DNA from: Mesorhizobium loti R88b
GTDB taxonomy: Bacteria > Pseudomonadota > Alphaproteobacteria > Rhizobiales > Rhizobiaceae
Length of the DNA stretch: 64,000 bases
Reading direction: 5' to 3'
NCBI RefSeq assembly: GCF_013170845.1
Contig: NZ_CP033367.1
Coordinates: 6,697,001 to 6,761,000 of the forward strand
Both the position numbers and the translations under genes were made by a program. Below the pieces are notes generated by a model that had not been told where the DNA came from, searched no databases, and was given only the letters and a program-made list of their open reading frames with translations. Below, one piece after another: positions 1 to 10,082 of the stretch. The first letter of the stretch is position 1; every line of letters starts with the position of its first letter.

Positions 1-269
1 GCGAGCTTGCTCGCCTCGGCCCTGCGGGCGGGCGTCCACTCATTGAAGCGCTGGAGGGCATTGACGGAAATAATCCCAACGCCTGTGTCGGCGGCCGCAG
101 ACCGGACGTCCGCCGCCGGCTCGCCGCGTGCCATAGCATTGCTGCCCGGTTGGCCGCGGATCTGGACATCGGTTAGGCCCTGGTCGCGGGCAAAAGCGAA
201 AAGTGCCCTGACGTCAAGTCCGGGCGTCGCCATATAATCGAGTGCAAAGCGGGGCGATGCTTGGCGCAT
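1..269 (-). CDS. Sugar phosphate isomerase/epimerase (TIM-barrel), 5' part only
   Basis: An open frame on the minus strand starts at the ATG whose complement ends at 269 and runs off the left edge, so only about 89 residues are visible. A purine-rich ribosome binding site (GGAAGGAAA) lies just upstream. The peptide begins MRQASPRFALDYMATPG and contains ISVNALQRFNEW, which resembles the AP-endonuclease-2/xylose-isomerase-like family that includes MocC and IolE-type inositol catabolic enzymes. The substrate cannot be told from this fragment. The call rests on this N-terminal resemblance only. Confidence 0.6.
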   Translation of the reverse strand, partial: MRQASPRFALDYMATPGLDVRALFAFARDQGLTDVQIRGQPGSNAMARGEPAADVRSAAADTGVGIISVNALQRFNEWTPARRAEASKL

Positions 270-564
270 GGCTTGGCTTTCCTTCCATGAAACGGGCGTC
301 ATTCTCGGCTGACTGGCTTCTACCGTGCGTTGATTAGCGAGGGCCGATATGATGGGCATGAGCGAGGCGAGGCAGTCGTACTCACGTTTCTCTCACGCTA
401 TGTTTTTCTCTCATTTATGAGCCGACGTTCACCCAAACGGCGGTGCCGCGCCTCCTGAGACATGGCTTGAATAGGTGCAATGACCGAACTGGCTCGCAGC
501 CATCCAACTGCTTTCGCAAGGTACCCGCCAACCCTGAAAGATGCCCAATCGATCAGATTCAAAG

Positions 565-1215
565 TCAGGCAGCAGGGTGTTTCGCCAGAGCGAGGCCGAC
601 GCCCAGCGCGATCATCGCGCCGCCTGACGCCTCCCTCAGGCGGCGGATCAACCCGGGACGCGCTGCCGCGCCGTCTTGAATGCCGCTGGCCACGACGGCA
701 ACCACGATGTCGGCGAGCGTGTTGAGCGCAATGGACACGGAGCCAAGCACCGCGAATTGCAGAGCTACGAGCCCTGCGCTCGGATTCACGAACTGCGGAA
801 TGAAGGCGAGGAAGAAGACTGCCGTCTTCGGGTTGAGCGCCTCGACCAGTACCCCTTCACGAAACGCCCGCCGGGGTCCGACTGGACCCACTGCGGCGCC
901 GTCATCGCCGCCAGTCGCTCCCTTGAGGCGGGCGGCTTGAAAGGTGCGAAAGCCGAGCCAGACGAGGTAGACCGCGCCGAACAGCTTTAATGCGGAGAAC
1001 AGTTCCGAGCTCTCGAGCACGATCGCGGAAACACCTAAGCTTGCGGCGAGGACGTGGATCATGCCCCCCAACCCCGTGCCGAAGCTGGAAGCGATACCTT
1101 CCCGACGACCACCGGCGAGCGTGCGCGCGGCAACGTAGAAGATGCCCGGACCGGGGGTGATGGCGAGCACGGAGGCCGCGGCGAGGTACAGGGCGAGTGG
1201 GGTCAGTTCTGGCAT
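565..1215 (-). CDS. LysE/RhtB family amino-acid exporter
   Basis: 216 residues, the usual size for LysE/RhtB exporters, which are inner-membrane proteins with five to six helices that export amino acids or their derivatives. The family signature near the N-terminus is present (ITPGPGIFYVAARTL, about residues 19-33), followed by hydrophobic segments near 40-62, 66-90, 115-140, 145-172 and a C-terminal helix with GGAMIALGVGLALA. The gene ends 27 bp after the stop of the PaiB-like gene is passed in the same direction, so the two are probably co-transcribed. Substrate unknown. Confidence 0.85.
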   Translation of the reverse strand: MPELTPLALYLAAASVLAITPGPGIFYVAARTLAGGRREGIASSFGTGLGGMIHVLAASLGVSAIVLESSELFSALKLFGAVYLVWLGFRTFQAARLKGATGGDDGAAVGPVGPRRAFREGVLVEALNPKTAVFFLAFIPQFVNPSAGLVALQFAVLGSVSIALNTLADIVVAVVASGIQDGAAARPGLIRRLREASGGAMIALGVGLALAKHPAA

Positions 1216-1242
1216 GATGGTCGATTCCGACGAAGTTCATGA

Positions 1243-1866
1243 TTATTTTGGGATGAGAGCGGCGACGTCGCGGTCAGATGCCCGCTCGCTCGCCGCAAGG
1301 CCCGCCGCCACGCCAGCGCGGTCGGCCGCGTTCCGGTTCTGGCTCATTTTGCGCTTGCCCTCCAACCTCGTGATTGGCATGCGCAGGCCGACGATTCCGC
1401 GGAGTTGCGCCTGTACAAAATCCGGCGGCGCGTCCGACACGGCCCAAGGCGAGGCGCGCTCGCCCTCGTGGTGGTCGGTCAGCCGATTCACGACGTCCAG
1501 CAGTCTTCCCGCATCCTCGAAGAACTCGACCGGGCCATAGGCGTGGACGGCGACGTAATTCCAGGTCGGGACGACCTTCCCGGTTTCCCGCTTGGTCGCA
1601 TACCATGCCGGCGTCACGTAAGCGTCCGGCCCCATGAAGATGGCCAAGCCGTCGCCCAGCGGCGGAACACGGCACTGGGGATTGGCCTTCGCCAGGTGCC
1701 CGTAGATCACGCCGTGCTCGCCCTCGTTCTCGTTAAGGAAGAGGGGCAGTGGCGTTGCGAGCGGCCCTTCCGCCGTGACGGTAACGAAGTTCGCCAGCAG
1801 CGCCGCGCGAATGGTCGCGCGCAGGCATTCCTTGTCGTCGTCGCGGAAAGCGGGAGGGATGTACAT
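1243..1866 (-). CDS. PaiB-like FMN-binding negative transcriptional regulator
   Basis: 207 residues starting MYIPPAFRDDD, the diagnostic N-terminus of the PaiB family (split-barrel, FMN-binding fold). PaiB of Bacillus represses sporulation and protease genes; in proteobacteria the role is largely unassigned. The central YGHLAKANPQ and the later VPTWNYVAVHAYG motif are typical of the family. It lies directly upstream of the LysE-type exporter in the same direction (27 bp gap), suggesting a two-gene unit, perhaps of regulator or detoxifying protein plus exporter. Confidence 0.85.
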   Translation of the reverse strand: MYIPPAFRDDDKECLRATIRAALLANFVTVTAEGPLATPLPLFLNENEGEHGVIYGHLAKANPQCRVPPLGDGLAIFMGPDAYVTPAWYATKRETGKVVPTWNYVAVHAYGPVEFFEDAGRLLDVVNRLTDHHEGERASPWAVSDAPPDFVQAQLRGIVGLRMPITRLEGKRKMSQNRNAADRAGVAAGLAASERASDRDVAALIPK

Positions 1867-2363
1867 CGCGAAACTCCTTGCGTTACCAAGTCAGGTATCG
1901 GCAAGCTGGCCTGCTGGAAACAGCCAGTCAGAAGCTATTGAGGTAGTCCAGTTGATGAAAGATGGCATCGCGCGCCGGATCAGAGCACCGGAATCCCCGG
2001 TGCCGGTCCACGGTATGCGAATTGCTTGCCAAACCTTTTCGACGCAGCCAGCGATCCCGCAGGGTCGCGCTATGTGAGCCTGCGGCAAGCCCAATGAAAT
2101 CGATCCAACGCGAAGTGAACCATACATTCAAACAATCGTCGAAGAGTGAACCTACCGGCGGTGCTGGGCCATGCCGAGGGCGTGCGCGGGTCCTCATCGT
2201 AGCAGCTGACAACAGACGTCTACGCTTAGCCAACTGTCGGAGCCGACCAGTTCGTCCGATGTCAACGAAGTGCTTGTTCGCAGGGCGTAAACGGCCTGTA
2301 AGCCTTCATAAGCGAGACCACACAGGTACTGGCTGGGAAAGCAGGTCCATGCGATCTCGCATT
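1867..2363. other. Intergenic region between PaiB-like gene and nodB
   Basis: About 500 bases with no coding sequence I can support. A minus-strand frame near 1928-2233 is open but shows no family resemblance and no good ribosome binding site. It must hold the promoter of the PaiB-LysE unit and the 3' end of the nodB transcript. No terminator-like hairpin with a T-run was seen. Confidence 0.4.
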
Positions 2364-3023
2364 TCAGTGATGTTCTGGAAGCGAGCGAATTTCATATCCG
2401 CAGGCATCTAATGCAGGAATCAGATTGGACAGCGCCATAACGGTCTGGTTGCGCAGACTGGCTTGAGTGCTCCGTGTCGACTCGTCGGGAGGGCATCCGT
2501 CGTGCAAGAGCACGATTGCGCCGGGGCGTACCGAGGCGAGCACTGCATCGACGATCGCGTCGGTGCCGGGGCGCGACCAGTCTCTTGGGTCGATCGACCA
2601 ATGAAGGGCCGCCAGCCCTGCGATCTCTGAGGCAGTGAGCACTTCTTCGCTCCAGGCGCCGTATGGCGCGCGAATGTAGCGGATCGAGGCCTGCGGGCAT
2701 GCTAGCATGATGGCCTGGTTCGCCTCAAATACCTCACGTTGCACTTCGCCCAAGCCGCACTTGGACAGGTCCGGATGAGACATCGTGTGGTTGCCTACCT
2801 CATGCCCTTCTGCGATCATTCGCTGGATGAGATCCGGATGCTCTGCGGCGTAAGCACCAATGACGAAGAATGTCGCTGGCACCCGATTTTGCGCCAGCAC
2901 ATCGAGTATCTGTGGTGTGAAACATGGATTTGGACCGTCGTCAAACGTCAGATAGACGCTTCGACGCCCGGTGCCGTCAGCGCATTCACTCTGCACCTCC
3001 CATCTGTCATCGAGACGTCTCAT
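2364..3023 (-). CDS. nodB: NodB chitooligosaccharide N-deacetylase
   Basis: 219 residues. NodB removes the acetyl group from the non-reducing-end glucosamine of the chitin oligomer made by NodC, so that NodA can attach a fatty acid. The polysaccharide deacetylase motifs appear in order: TFDDGP (catalytic and metal Asp, about residue 27), GNHTMSHPDLS (metal His pair), RAPYGAW, DPRDW and VLLHDG. The gene stands alone behind its own nod box at 3305-3353, about 280 bp upstream, and is not joined to nodA and nodC. This separate nodB operon is the known arrangement in Mesorhizobium loti. Full length and apparently intact. Confidence 0.96.
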   Translation of the reverse strand: MRRLDDRWEVQSECADGTGRRSVYLTFDDGPNPCFTPQILDVLAQNRVPATFFVIGAYAAEHPDLIQRMIAEGHEVGNHTMSHPDLSKCGLGEVQREVFEANQAIMLACPQASIRYIRAPYGAWSEEVLTASEIAGLAALHWSIDPRDWSRPGTDAIVDAVLASVRPGAIVLLHDGCPPDESTRSTQASLRNQTVMALSNLIPALDACGYEIRSLPEHH

Positions 3024-3304
3024 AGCTGCGAACCCTTGCGGTCAATTGTTGTACCGGTCGGCCATTCGCAATCGGCATAACCCCGATCCTTGAGGTAGGG
3101 GCCTACGCTATCGGAGGGAGCTTGTCGCGAAGAGCCGACGCGATGCAGCTTGCCCCGATCACCGATGTACCTGGTCGAAAAGGGGATCGGCTCGCTTGAT
3201 GTTCGGCGCAGACCACACCAGAAAATGCTCCTCGGAGCCAACGCATGCATCGACAATCTCCTTAGGGCTGCATCCTTGAATTCTTCCTATGGGACGTTCT
3301 GTCG

Positions 3305-3353
3305 AATCGGCAAAATCGATTGTTTCGATGACAAGCATCCACGTTGCGGATAG
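3305..3353 (-). promoter_or_regulatory. nod box upstream of nodB
   Basis: Read on the minus strand this matches the conserved ~49-bp NodD-binding nod box: the ATCC...GCAACGTGGATG half, then ATCGAAACAATCGATTTTGCC (bases 3307-3328). NodD with plant flavonoid would activate nodB from here. The site sits between nodB and a divergent nodD fragment, the normal place for a nodD-nod intergenic box. Confidence 0.92.
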
Positions 3354-3354
3354 A

Positions 3355-3510
3355 TGAGACAAAGGCTTGGATCGCGCGCAACCTCACGGCGGCAGCAGCA
3401 TCAACCTTAGTCAGCCGGCCATGAGCGCGGCCGTCGCCCGGTCGCGCGACTATTTCAACGATGAACTGTTTATGATGAGCGGCCGCGAATGCGTTCTAAC
3501 CCGCGTGCGG
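3355..3510 (+). pseudogene. nodD: nodD fragment (residues ~20-68), frameshifted
   Basis: The plus strand encodes [20 protein letters not shown] followed by [11 protein letters not shown], the helix-turn-helix region of NodD (a LysR-type activator). Just before it, in another frame, RNLTAAA (3383-3403) continues the NodD match, so there is one frameshift. The fragment starts almost at the edge of the nod box and lacks the first ~20 residues and the whole inducer-binding domain. It cannot make NodD. See the matching N-terminal relic opposite nodA at 12157. Confidence 0.85.
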
Positions 3511-3523
3511 AACCGTCAGCGTC

Positions 3524-4993
3524 TCAGAGTCGAGCGACGACGTCGCGCAGCATCTCGACGCCTTTTTCGATCTGCCGGATGCTCAGGGCGGAATAGCCCA
3601 TGACAAGCCCGACGCGGTCGGCTTCGCCTGCTCCCGACTGCCGATGATAAAGCGGCGAAATCGGGTGCAGACCCAGACCCGCGTATTGGGCAGCTTCGAC
3701 CAACGCCGTTTCACGCGATCGCGGCAGGTCGTTGAACCATATGACGACGTGCAGTCCAGCCTCTGCCCCCTGGACGGCGATCCGACCTTGAAAACTCCGC
3801 TTCAGGGCGGTCAGCAATGCCTCCCGGCGCTCGCCGTTGATGCGGCGCACGCGGCGCACATGGCTTTCATAGCCACCGCTCTCGATCAGAGAGGCCAATG
3901 ACTCCTGCCCCGCCATCGGAGAATGCCGGTCGGCAAGCTGCTTGGCGGTTTCGAAAACCTGCAGGAATTCCGCCGGGACGACGAGATAACCGATCCGCAG
4001 CATCGGCGAGAGCGTCTTTGAGATGGTGCCGAGGTAGATGACGGCCCCATGATCCTCGAGGCTATGCAGCGGGGGAACGGGGCTGATATCGTAGCGATAT
4101 TCGCTGTCGTAGTCGTCCTCGATGACATAGGCGCCCTGCTCCCGCGCCCATTCCAGAAGCTGATGCCGCCGCGGGATCGGCATGACGCCGCCGAGCGGAA
4201 ACTGATGCGAGGGCGTCACATAGGCCAGCCGGGCCGCGACCCCCGCCAGTTGCTCCGTTTGCATGCCGTGATCGTCAACCTCGACGGGAACGGGCGTGGC
4301 ACCTGTACTGGCAAAGACCTGGCGCGCCATCCTGTAGCAGGGGTCCTCGATGACGAAGCTGTCCCCGGGGTCGAGCAGCAGGCGCGCGCAGAGATCGAGG
4401 CCCTGCTGCGAACCATTGACGATGACGATCTGCTCGGGGTCGCAGCGCACAGTACGGGCGCGCCAGAGATAGCCCTGAAGCGCTTGGCGGAGCCGGCTCG
4501 AACCGCACGGATCGTCATAGGCGAGCCGTGCCGGCCGCTGCGCCATCGCCGCGTTCATCGCGCGCTTCCAAACCGATGCGGGGAAATCTGAGGGCGCCAG
4601 GACGCCATATCGGAAATCAACCTTCAGCGTGTTCGGCAGGTAATCCGGCCAGCGCGGAGTACCACGCAGCCGTTCGCCATAGCTTGACAAGTGAACCGGG
4701 CCGAACCGTTTTGGGGGATTGGCGGTCAGCTCATGTCCCAGGAGTGAGGATGCGACACGAGGGCGCGCGCCTTGACGGATGTCGATGAAACCTTCCGCGG
4801 CCAGCTGCTCGTAGGCGACGGTGACGGTCGTTCGCGAGACTCCAAGTTCCTCGGCGAGACCACGGGAGGACGGCAGCTGGCTGCCGGTGCCGTAAACGCC
4901 TCTGAGGATCTGCTCGCGAAGCGCTTCGTAGATCTGGCGCGCCCCCATGCCATGCGAGCGGGTTGAAGCACCGGGACCTGGAGACTGGACCAT
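3524..4993 (-). CDS. MocR/PdxR-type GntR regulator with aminotransferase domain
   Basis: 489 residues from the ATG at 4993, which has an AGGAAAAG ribosome binding site; the open frame extends 40 residues further but without such a signal. Residues ~15-80 form a GntR winged helix ([20 protein letters not shown], then [15 protein letters not shown]). The rest is a fold-type I aminotransferase domain with [11 protein letters not shown] and the PLP lysine in [11 protein letters not shown]. Proteins of this family bind PLP and often control vitamin B6, GABA or taurine genes. It lies between the nodD relic and nolO and probably controls genes outside the nod set; its target is not evident. Confidence 0.9.
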   Translation of the reverse strand: MVQSPGPGASTRSHGMGARQIYEALREQILRGVYGTGSQLPSSRGLAEELGVSRTTVTVAYEQLAAEGFIDIRQGARPRVASSLLGHELTANPPKRFGPVHLSSYGERLRGTPRWPDYLPNTLKVDFRYGVLAPSDFPASVWKRAMNAAMAQRPARLAYDDPCGSSRLRQALQGYLWRARTVRCDPEQIVIVNGSQQGLDLCARLLLDPGDSFVIEDPCYRMARQVFASTGATPVPVEVDDHGMQTEQLAGVAARLAYVTPSHQFPLGGVMPIPRRHQLLEWAREQGAYVIEDDYDSEYRYDISPVPPLHSLEDHGAVIYLGTISKTLSPMLRIGYLVVPAEFLQVFETAKQLADRHSPMAGQESLASLIESGGYESHVRRVRRINGERREALLTALKRSFQGRIAVQGAEAGLHVVIWFNDLPRSRETALVEAAQYAGLGLHPISPLYHRQSGAGEADRVGLVMGYSALSIRQIEKGVEMLRDVVARL

Positions 4994-5892
4994 TTCTTTT
5001 CCTGCCAACTGGACATTCCATATCAACCAGTTTGCAGCCACTCCTTCCGAAAGCCAAGAGCACGTCTGAAGCCGATGCCCGAGACCGCAATCCAAGACCG
5101 GAAAGTGGCACATCTGCGAACGATGCCAAATTCGGCTTCGCTACCCGCGCGATCCATCACCGGCTACGATCCGGCTGGTTTTCCCAATGCCGTTCAACCA
5201 CGCGCCTTCCTGAACTCGACCCACGATTGAAAGTGTCGCGGCGAATGAGGTCGCAGCCTTGGCGGCGCAATCCTCGGCGACGCGGAACCCCTCCACACGC
5301 TGTACGAAACCGCCGTGCGCTACATCACCGGCGCGGCGCTCCCGACTATGTCGGCCTTCCTGGTTCTGCGCGGGCTGAAAAGGACTCTCACGCTTCGCAT
5401 GGAATGGCACAGCACCACGGCGCTTGCAATCGCGCAGGCGCGCGACGGGCATTCGGCCGTGGGTTGGGTGAGCTCCCCTTCCTCGACTCGCATCCCGATC
5501 AGGCGATTGCCCGAAAGCAGATGTCGGGCATCGCCAACGCTAACCGCGCGGGTGGCCTTGACCAACAGATCTCGAGTCCTGAAGAAAGCGCCGGCGAAAT
5601 CCGCAATGGCGTCATAATTGGAAGGCGAAGGGTCAAGCCGCGCTAAGACATGATCGTCGCCCCACCAACGCATTTGGCCAAAAAGCATCTCAACGACGAA
5701 TATGCCGGCTTGGCGCGCCGTAGGGCCGCCGCCTTATCCCGCGAGCGGCGCAGCCCGCTCGCACGTCCCGTCCGCTATGCGTAACACCAGGCTGATGCCG
5801 GACACATAGGCAGTCACCGAACCGGGTCCGCCGTCGAGAAACGACAAGGACCGGTGTTTCGGCAACTGCTATCTGTCGTCCAGCGATTGGCA
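4994..5892. other. ~900-bp region without a recognisable gene
   Basis: Between the MocR-type gene and nolO. Several frames stay open (for example minus 5320-5688) but none has a family resemblance, good start signals and consistent coding character. It contains the promoter of the MocR-type gene and the 3' side of the nod operon. Likely decayed DNA. Confidence 0.4.
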
Positions 5893-7914
5893 TCAGTTTT
5901 GATCGACGCGAGCAGCTTGCGAGGGACGCATGCGAACGCGGCGCTGCTCCCACAACCGTCGCAGTTCTCCTGTGAGAGCCTCGCGCTGGGCCTGATCCAG
6001 CGTAATTGTATCGAGGAGATCCGCGAGCACGGCTTCGCCTTCGATCCGCGTCAGCAGATCGAACAAGTCATGTGAAATACGCACACCGTCACGGCTGGAG
6101 TGATCCGTTCGGATTTCGCAGACGGTCTCCTGGCGATCCAGCGCCGTGTGAGCGCGGACCTTATACAGGGATACATAAGGCGGCAATGAAACCGCGAGCG
6201 CAGTCCAATCCTCCAGCGTTGTGGCCCGTTTTTTGACGAGGAACGGCCCGACCACAAGTCCATCCAACCCTGTCGTCAGGAACGTGGCAATCGAGTCTGC
6301 AACTGAATCCACGATCGGCTCGGCATTGTTGTTAAAGGACGTATTGAGCAGAATTGGGATGCCAGTGCGCTGCTTGAAGGCATTGATGACGTCCCAGTAG
6401 GCCGGACTGGCCTTGCGCGATACTGTTTGCAGCCGAGCCGTACCGTCGACGTGCGTGATGGCGCCGAGCAAACCACGCTTGGAGTCGCGCACACGGACCA
6501 CGAAATTCATGAAGGGAAATTCGCACGCACTGCCTGGGAGGTCGAAAAATTCGCGCGCATCCTCCTCCAGCACTGATGGGGCGAACGGGCGATACCCTTC
6601 CCGCTTCTTGACCATGGCGTTGATCCGGTCCTTGTTTGTGGCGGGCCTGGGGTCGGCAAGAATGCTGCGATTTCCGAGCGCGCGCGGCCCGAACTCCGAA
6701 CGACCTTGCACCCAGCCGATCACGGCGCCACCGGCCATCCACTCGGCTGCCCTATCCGCCACCGCCTCAGTGCGTTCAAACTCCAGGTGCCCCGCCCATG
6801 CTTTTAGTTCCTCTTCGACAGCGTGATCGCTCGCGAGATCCGGCCCCCAATAAACCTCCTGCAGTCGCGCACGCGGCGCGGGGCGGCCCAGCTCACCAGA
6901 CACGATTAATGCAGCGCCCAATGCGCAGCCAGCGTCATGCGACGCGGGCTGCACGAAGATGTCTTCGAAAAGGCCTGAATAGAGCAGCTTGCCGTTCATG
7001 GAGCAATTGTGCGCAACGCCGCCGGCCAGGCACAGCCGCGTCATCCCGGTGGCCTCACGATGATGCCGAAGAATGTGAAACACGATGCGTTCGAGCGCTT
7101 CCTGTAACGACGCACTCACATCTTTGTGCTGCTGGGTGAATGGCATTCCCTTTTGCCGGACCTGAATGGTGCGAAGCAAAGTCGGACCGATGCGGTCCAG
7201 GTGGACGCGATACTCGCCGTTTGCAGACAGTTCATAGAACTGCTCGAAAAGCTCGCGATAGGGAACGGGATCGCCGTAGGGGGCAAGCCCCATTACCTTA
7301 TATTCATCGAACAAGCCGTAGCCGAGATACCGGATCACCTCGAGATAAAATAGCCCAAGGGAATTGTTCTCTGGGAAAGTCGCGAGTTGCGAAATTTCAG
7401 CACCAGATCCTACCGCCACAAGACCCGACTGGAAATCACCAGAGCCATCAATCGCGAAAATCAGACTTTGCTCGAAGCCCGACATTGCAAAAGCACTCAC
7501 GGCGTGCGCCTGATGATGACTTACGAATGAGATACGCGAAGGGTCGAGCTCGCTACCGAACTCCTGCGCCAACAGCTGCTGCACCAAAAATTTGGCATCC
7601 AACGGAATGGAGGCGTTCGGCTCGGAAGCAAGCATGTTTTCGAGCATGGCGTTGCAATAGGTTTCGGTAGCGTAGTACGCCACATGATCGATTTCGCTGA
7701 GCTGAACCCCAGCGGCTGAAAGACAGTATTGAACCGAACTGATTGGGAGCTTGTTGGAGTGTTTGATCCGATTGAGGCGCTCCTCTTCTACGGCCGCGAT
7801 GACCTGTCCGTCTCGGACGAGCACCGCAGCGCCATCGTGCATGAATGTATTCGCAATCTGGAATCGGTTTTCATAGACTTTGTCTAATCCGCCGCTCAAT
7901 CCTAGACACAGCAT
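5893..7914 (-). CDS. nolO: NolO Nod-factor 3-O-carbamoyltransferase
   Basis: 673 residues, matching the ~680-residue NolO class rather than the ~560-residue NodU. It carbamoylates the non-reducing sugar of the Nod factor using carbamoyl phosphate. The N-terminal half has the Kae1/HypF-like fold with the metal-binding HHQAHAVSAF and IFAIDGSGDFQSG motifs; the C-terminal half has GRSEFGPRALGNRSILADPR, the hallmark of carbamoyltransferases of this family. It is the last gene after nodJ in the nodACIJ-nolO order known from M. loti, although a 304-bp gap separates it from nodJ. NodU is the alternative name; N-terminus MLCLGLSGG and length favour NolO. Confidence 0.88.
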   Translation of the reverse strand: MLCLGLSGGLDKVYENRFQIANTFMHDGAAVLVRDGQVIAAVEEERLNRIKHSNKLPISSVQYCLSAAGVQLSEIDHVAYYATETYCNAMLENMLASEPNASIPLDAKFLVQQLLAQEFGSELDPSRISFVSHHQAHAVSAFAMSGFEQSLIFAIDGSGDFQSGLVAVGSGAEISQLATFPENNSLGLFYLEVIRYLGYGLFDEYKVMGLAPYGDPVPYRELFEQFYELSANGEYRVHLDRIGPTLLRTIQVRQKGMPFTQQHKDVSASLQEALERIVFHILRHHREATGMTRLCLAGGVAHNCSMNGKLLYSGLFEDIFVQPASHDAGCALGAALIVSGELGRPAPRARLQEVYWGPDLASDHAVEEELKAWAGHLEFERTEAVADRAAEWMAGGAVIGWVQGRSEFGPRALGNRSILADPRPATNKDRINAMVKKREGYRPFAPSVLEEDAREFFDLPGSACEFPFMNFVVRVRDSKRGLLGAITHVDGTARLQTVSRKASPAYWDVINAFKQRTGIPILLNTSFNNNAEPIVDSVADSIATFLTTGLDGLVVGPFLVKKRATTLEDWTALAVSLPPYVSLYKVRAHTALDRQETVCEIRTDHSSRDGVRISHDLFDLLTRIEGEAVLADLLDTITLDQAQREALTGELRRLWEQRRVRMRPSQAARVDQN

Positions 7915-8218
7915 CTCGCTCTCCGTTTATCGTACAGGAAGACTGAATTGGCCTGTCTCAAGGCCGTTTGATCAAAAACACAGGCTGCGTTGTCGTTCGC
8001 CGCCGCGAACGCCAGTCAGACATCACCAACCTCAAAGAAATTCTCTTACGCCTGGATCAACATGAGATCCTGTGATCGAGGTCCCGGGGCGTTCCATAAC
8101 GTTGAGAGATTGAGTGGATGCCACGAAGACCCTGGGTTGGATGCCGATTTGCGTTGGCGATGTCGTTTTTATTTGCAGCACGAAGTCCGTAGCGCATTGT
8201 TTATCTCACTCTCTTTCG
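7915..8218. other. nodJ-nolO spacer
   Basis: 304 bases without a coding sequence or terminator I can recognise. Long for an intra-operon gap; no nod box is present, so nolO is either read through from the nodA promoter or has a promoter I cannot see. Confidence 0.4.
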
Positions 8219-9007
8219 TCAGCGCATTAGTCGGCGGCGCAACAGCGCCATCGAGAGGAAGAATGGCAACAGCGCGTACAGGCCGAGCACACCGACGTGC
8301 AGGGCGATGCCGCTGATCGGGTGATCAAGCATAACCGGACGAATGAGGTCGATCGCATGTGACAGCGGCATGCATCGCGCTATCTGCTGAAAGGCGCCAG
8401 GCAGCTGGTTCAATGGGAAAACGGCGCCCGACAGGAACAGCATAGGTGTGAGGACAAGCGTCTGGTAAAACACGAAGTAATCGTAGCTGGGCGAAAGTGC
8501 GGTGACGATCATCGCGAGGCTCGCAAATACGCACCCTGTCAGAGCAATGATTGGCAGCGCATAGAGGACGGACGGCCAGGCGGCATAGCCCAAGGTTGCG
8601 GTGACGATGGTAATAGCCGTACCGGCCATGAAGGCCTTGGTGGCTGCCCACGCCAGTTCACCCAGAACGATGTCGCCGAGGGTAATGTGCGTATACAGCA
8701 TGGCTTCCCATGTGCGTTGAGAATGCATGCGAGCGAAAGCCGCGTACAATGTTTCCAGGGTAGAGGCGGTCATCGCACTTACCGCGACCATGCCGGCCGC
8801 CAAAAAGGCGATATACGACGCACCGTCGACGCGGCCGACCATTATGCCGAGGCCGGTGCCTAGGCCGAAAAGGTAGATCATAGGATCGGCGAGGTTACCG
8901 AGAAGCGACACGAGTGCGACTTTCTTCCATGCCAGATAGTTGCGTCGCCATACCGCAACCCAGTTCCACGCATTGGCCGGCAGCGCCGCCGCAAAACCTT
9001 CAATCAT
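8219..9007 (-). CDS. nodJ: NodJ, membrane component of Nod-factor ABC exporter
   Basis: 262 residues, an ABC-2 type permease with about six membrane helices (for example near residues 30-55, 65-85, 110-135, 145-170, 175-195 and 230-255). It pairs with the NodI ATPase to export lipochitooligosaccharide. Opening residues [15 protein letters not shown] and the [14 protein letters not shown] segment are typical of NodJ. It starts 3 bp after the nodI stop, so the two are translationally close. Confidence 0.95.
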   Translation of the reverse strand: MIEGFAAALPANAWNWVAVWRRNYLAWKKVALVSLLGNLADPMIYLFGLGTGLGIMVGRVDGASYIAFLAAGMVAVSAMTASTLETLYAAFARMHSQRTWEAMLYTHITLGDIVLGELAWAATKAFMAGTAITIVTATLGYAAWPSVLYALPIIALTGCVFASLAMIVTALSPSYDYFVFYQTLVLTPMLFLSGAVFPLNQLPGAFQQIARCMPLSHAIDLIRPVMLDHPISGIALHVGVLGLYALLPFFLSMALLRRRLMR

Positions 9008-9010
9008 CGT

Positions 9011-10078
9011 TCACTCCTCCATCTCGCGCCCGGTCAGCCGCAAGAAAACATCCTCGAGATTGGCTGGACGCAGAAGAAGACGCAGACCTGCTCGCCCCTG
9101 CAGTTGCGTGCGCACCTGGTCAGGGTCTGGCGCATAGCAATAAAGGGTTTCGCCGCTGACCTCGATGCGCTGGGAATGTGGCTTGACCAGCGAAAGCAAC
9201 TCGTGCGGATCGCCACCATAAATCTCCATGACCTGGCATCCGATATGCTCGTCGATCAGCGCCTGCGGGCCGCCTTCGGCGATGTTGCGGCCCTTTTCGA
9301 GCACGCACAGCCGATCGCATAATCGCTCAGCCTCTTCCATGAAATGCGTCGTTAGGATAATCGTCTTGCCACGTGCCAACAGGGCGCGCAGCCGCTCCCA
9401 GATCAGGTGGCGCGCATGCGGATCGAGGCCGGTGGTCGGCTCGTCCATCACAATGAGCTGGGGGTCGTTGATCAACGCCCGCGCCATTGTCAGGCATCGC
9501 TTCATGCCGCCGGACAGTTCCGAGACGCGCGCATCCGCCTTGCGCTCGAGGCGAGCGAACTCGAGAAGCGACGGGATGACCGCTTCGCTCTGACGTGTGC
9601 TCATGCCGAAGTAGCGTCCGAACACCAGCAGGTTCTCGCGTACGGTGAATTCCTGGTCAAGATTGTCGAATTGCGGGACCACGCCAATGCCCCTGCGTGC
9701 CAGCCGAGCGCGCGCCGGCACCGGGACGCCGAGCACCGTGATCGTGCCCGCGTCAGGGCATGTCATGCCGAGGAGCATACGCGCAATCGTGCTTTTGCCC
9801 GCCCCGTTTGGTCCGAGGAGGCCGAAACACTCTCCCGACGCAACGGAGAACGACAGTTCGTCGACAACGATCTTGTTCCCATACGACTTGGTTACGCCGG
9901 CAAAATCGACTGCCACGGTCGACAGAGAGTCAGGCACGGAGCTTTTCGCGCTTGTCTGCCCGTGAAACTCCCGTTCGATCGCAGGAGTCTCGAATCGCCG
10001 CAAATCCTCTGGGCCCAACTTACGCTTCAACACTTGATGTTTCTGGTCCTGGCTCAAAACTCTTCCACCTGAGATCAC
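9011..10078 (-). CDS. nodI: NodI, ATPase of Nod-factor ABC exporter
   Basis: 355 residues from a GTG at 10078; a shorter start is possible because the ABC domain proper begins near residue 53. Walker A is GPNGAGKST, the signature is LSGGMKR and Walker B is [12 protein letters not shown], followed by the H-loop TTHFMEE. The C-terminal ~70 residues match the NodI/DrrA family extension. Works with NodJ in Nod-factor secretion. Located 4 bp after the nodC stop in the nodACIJ operon. Confidence 0.94.
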   Translation of the reverse strand: MISGGRVLSQDQKHQVLKRKLGPEDLRRFETPAIEREFHGQTSAKSSVPDSLSTVAVDFAGVTKSYGNKIVVDELSFSVASGECFGLLGPNGAGKSTIARMLLGMTCPDAGTITVLGVPVPARARLARRGIGVVPQFDNLDQEFTVRENLLVFGRYFGMSTRQSEAVIPSLLEFARLERKADARVSELSGGMKRCLTMARALINDPQLIVMDEPTTGLDPHARHLIWERLRALLARGKTIILTTHFMEEAERLCDRLCVLEKGRNIAEGGPQALIDEHIGCQVMEIYGGDPHELLSLVKPHSQRIEVSGETLYCYAPDPDQVRTQLQGRAGLRLLLRPANLEDVFLRLTGREMEE

Positions 10079-10082
10079 GTGA

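Noticed and set aside
1928..2233. Minus-strand 101-codon frame downstream of nodB
   Set aside because: No recognisable motifs and no start signal; composition does not look coding.
5893..7914. Calling the carbamoyltransferase NodU
   Set aside because: Length (673) and the position behind nodJ fit NolO better than the shorter NodU.
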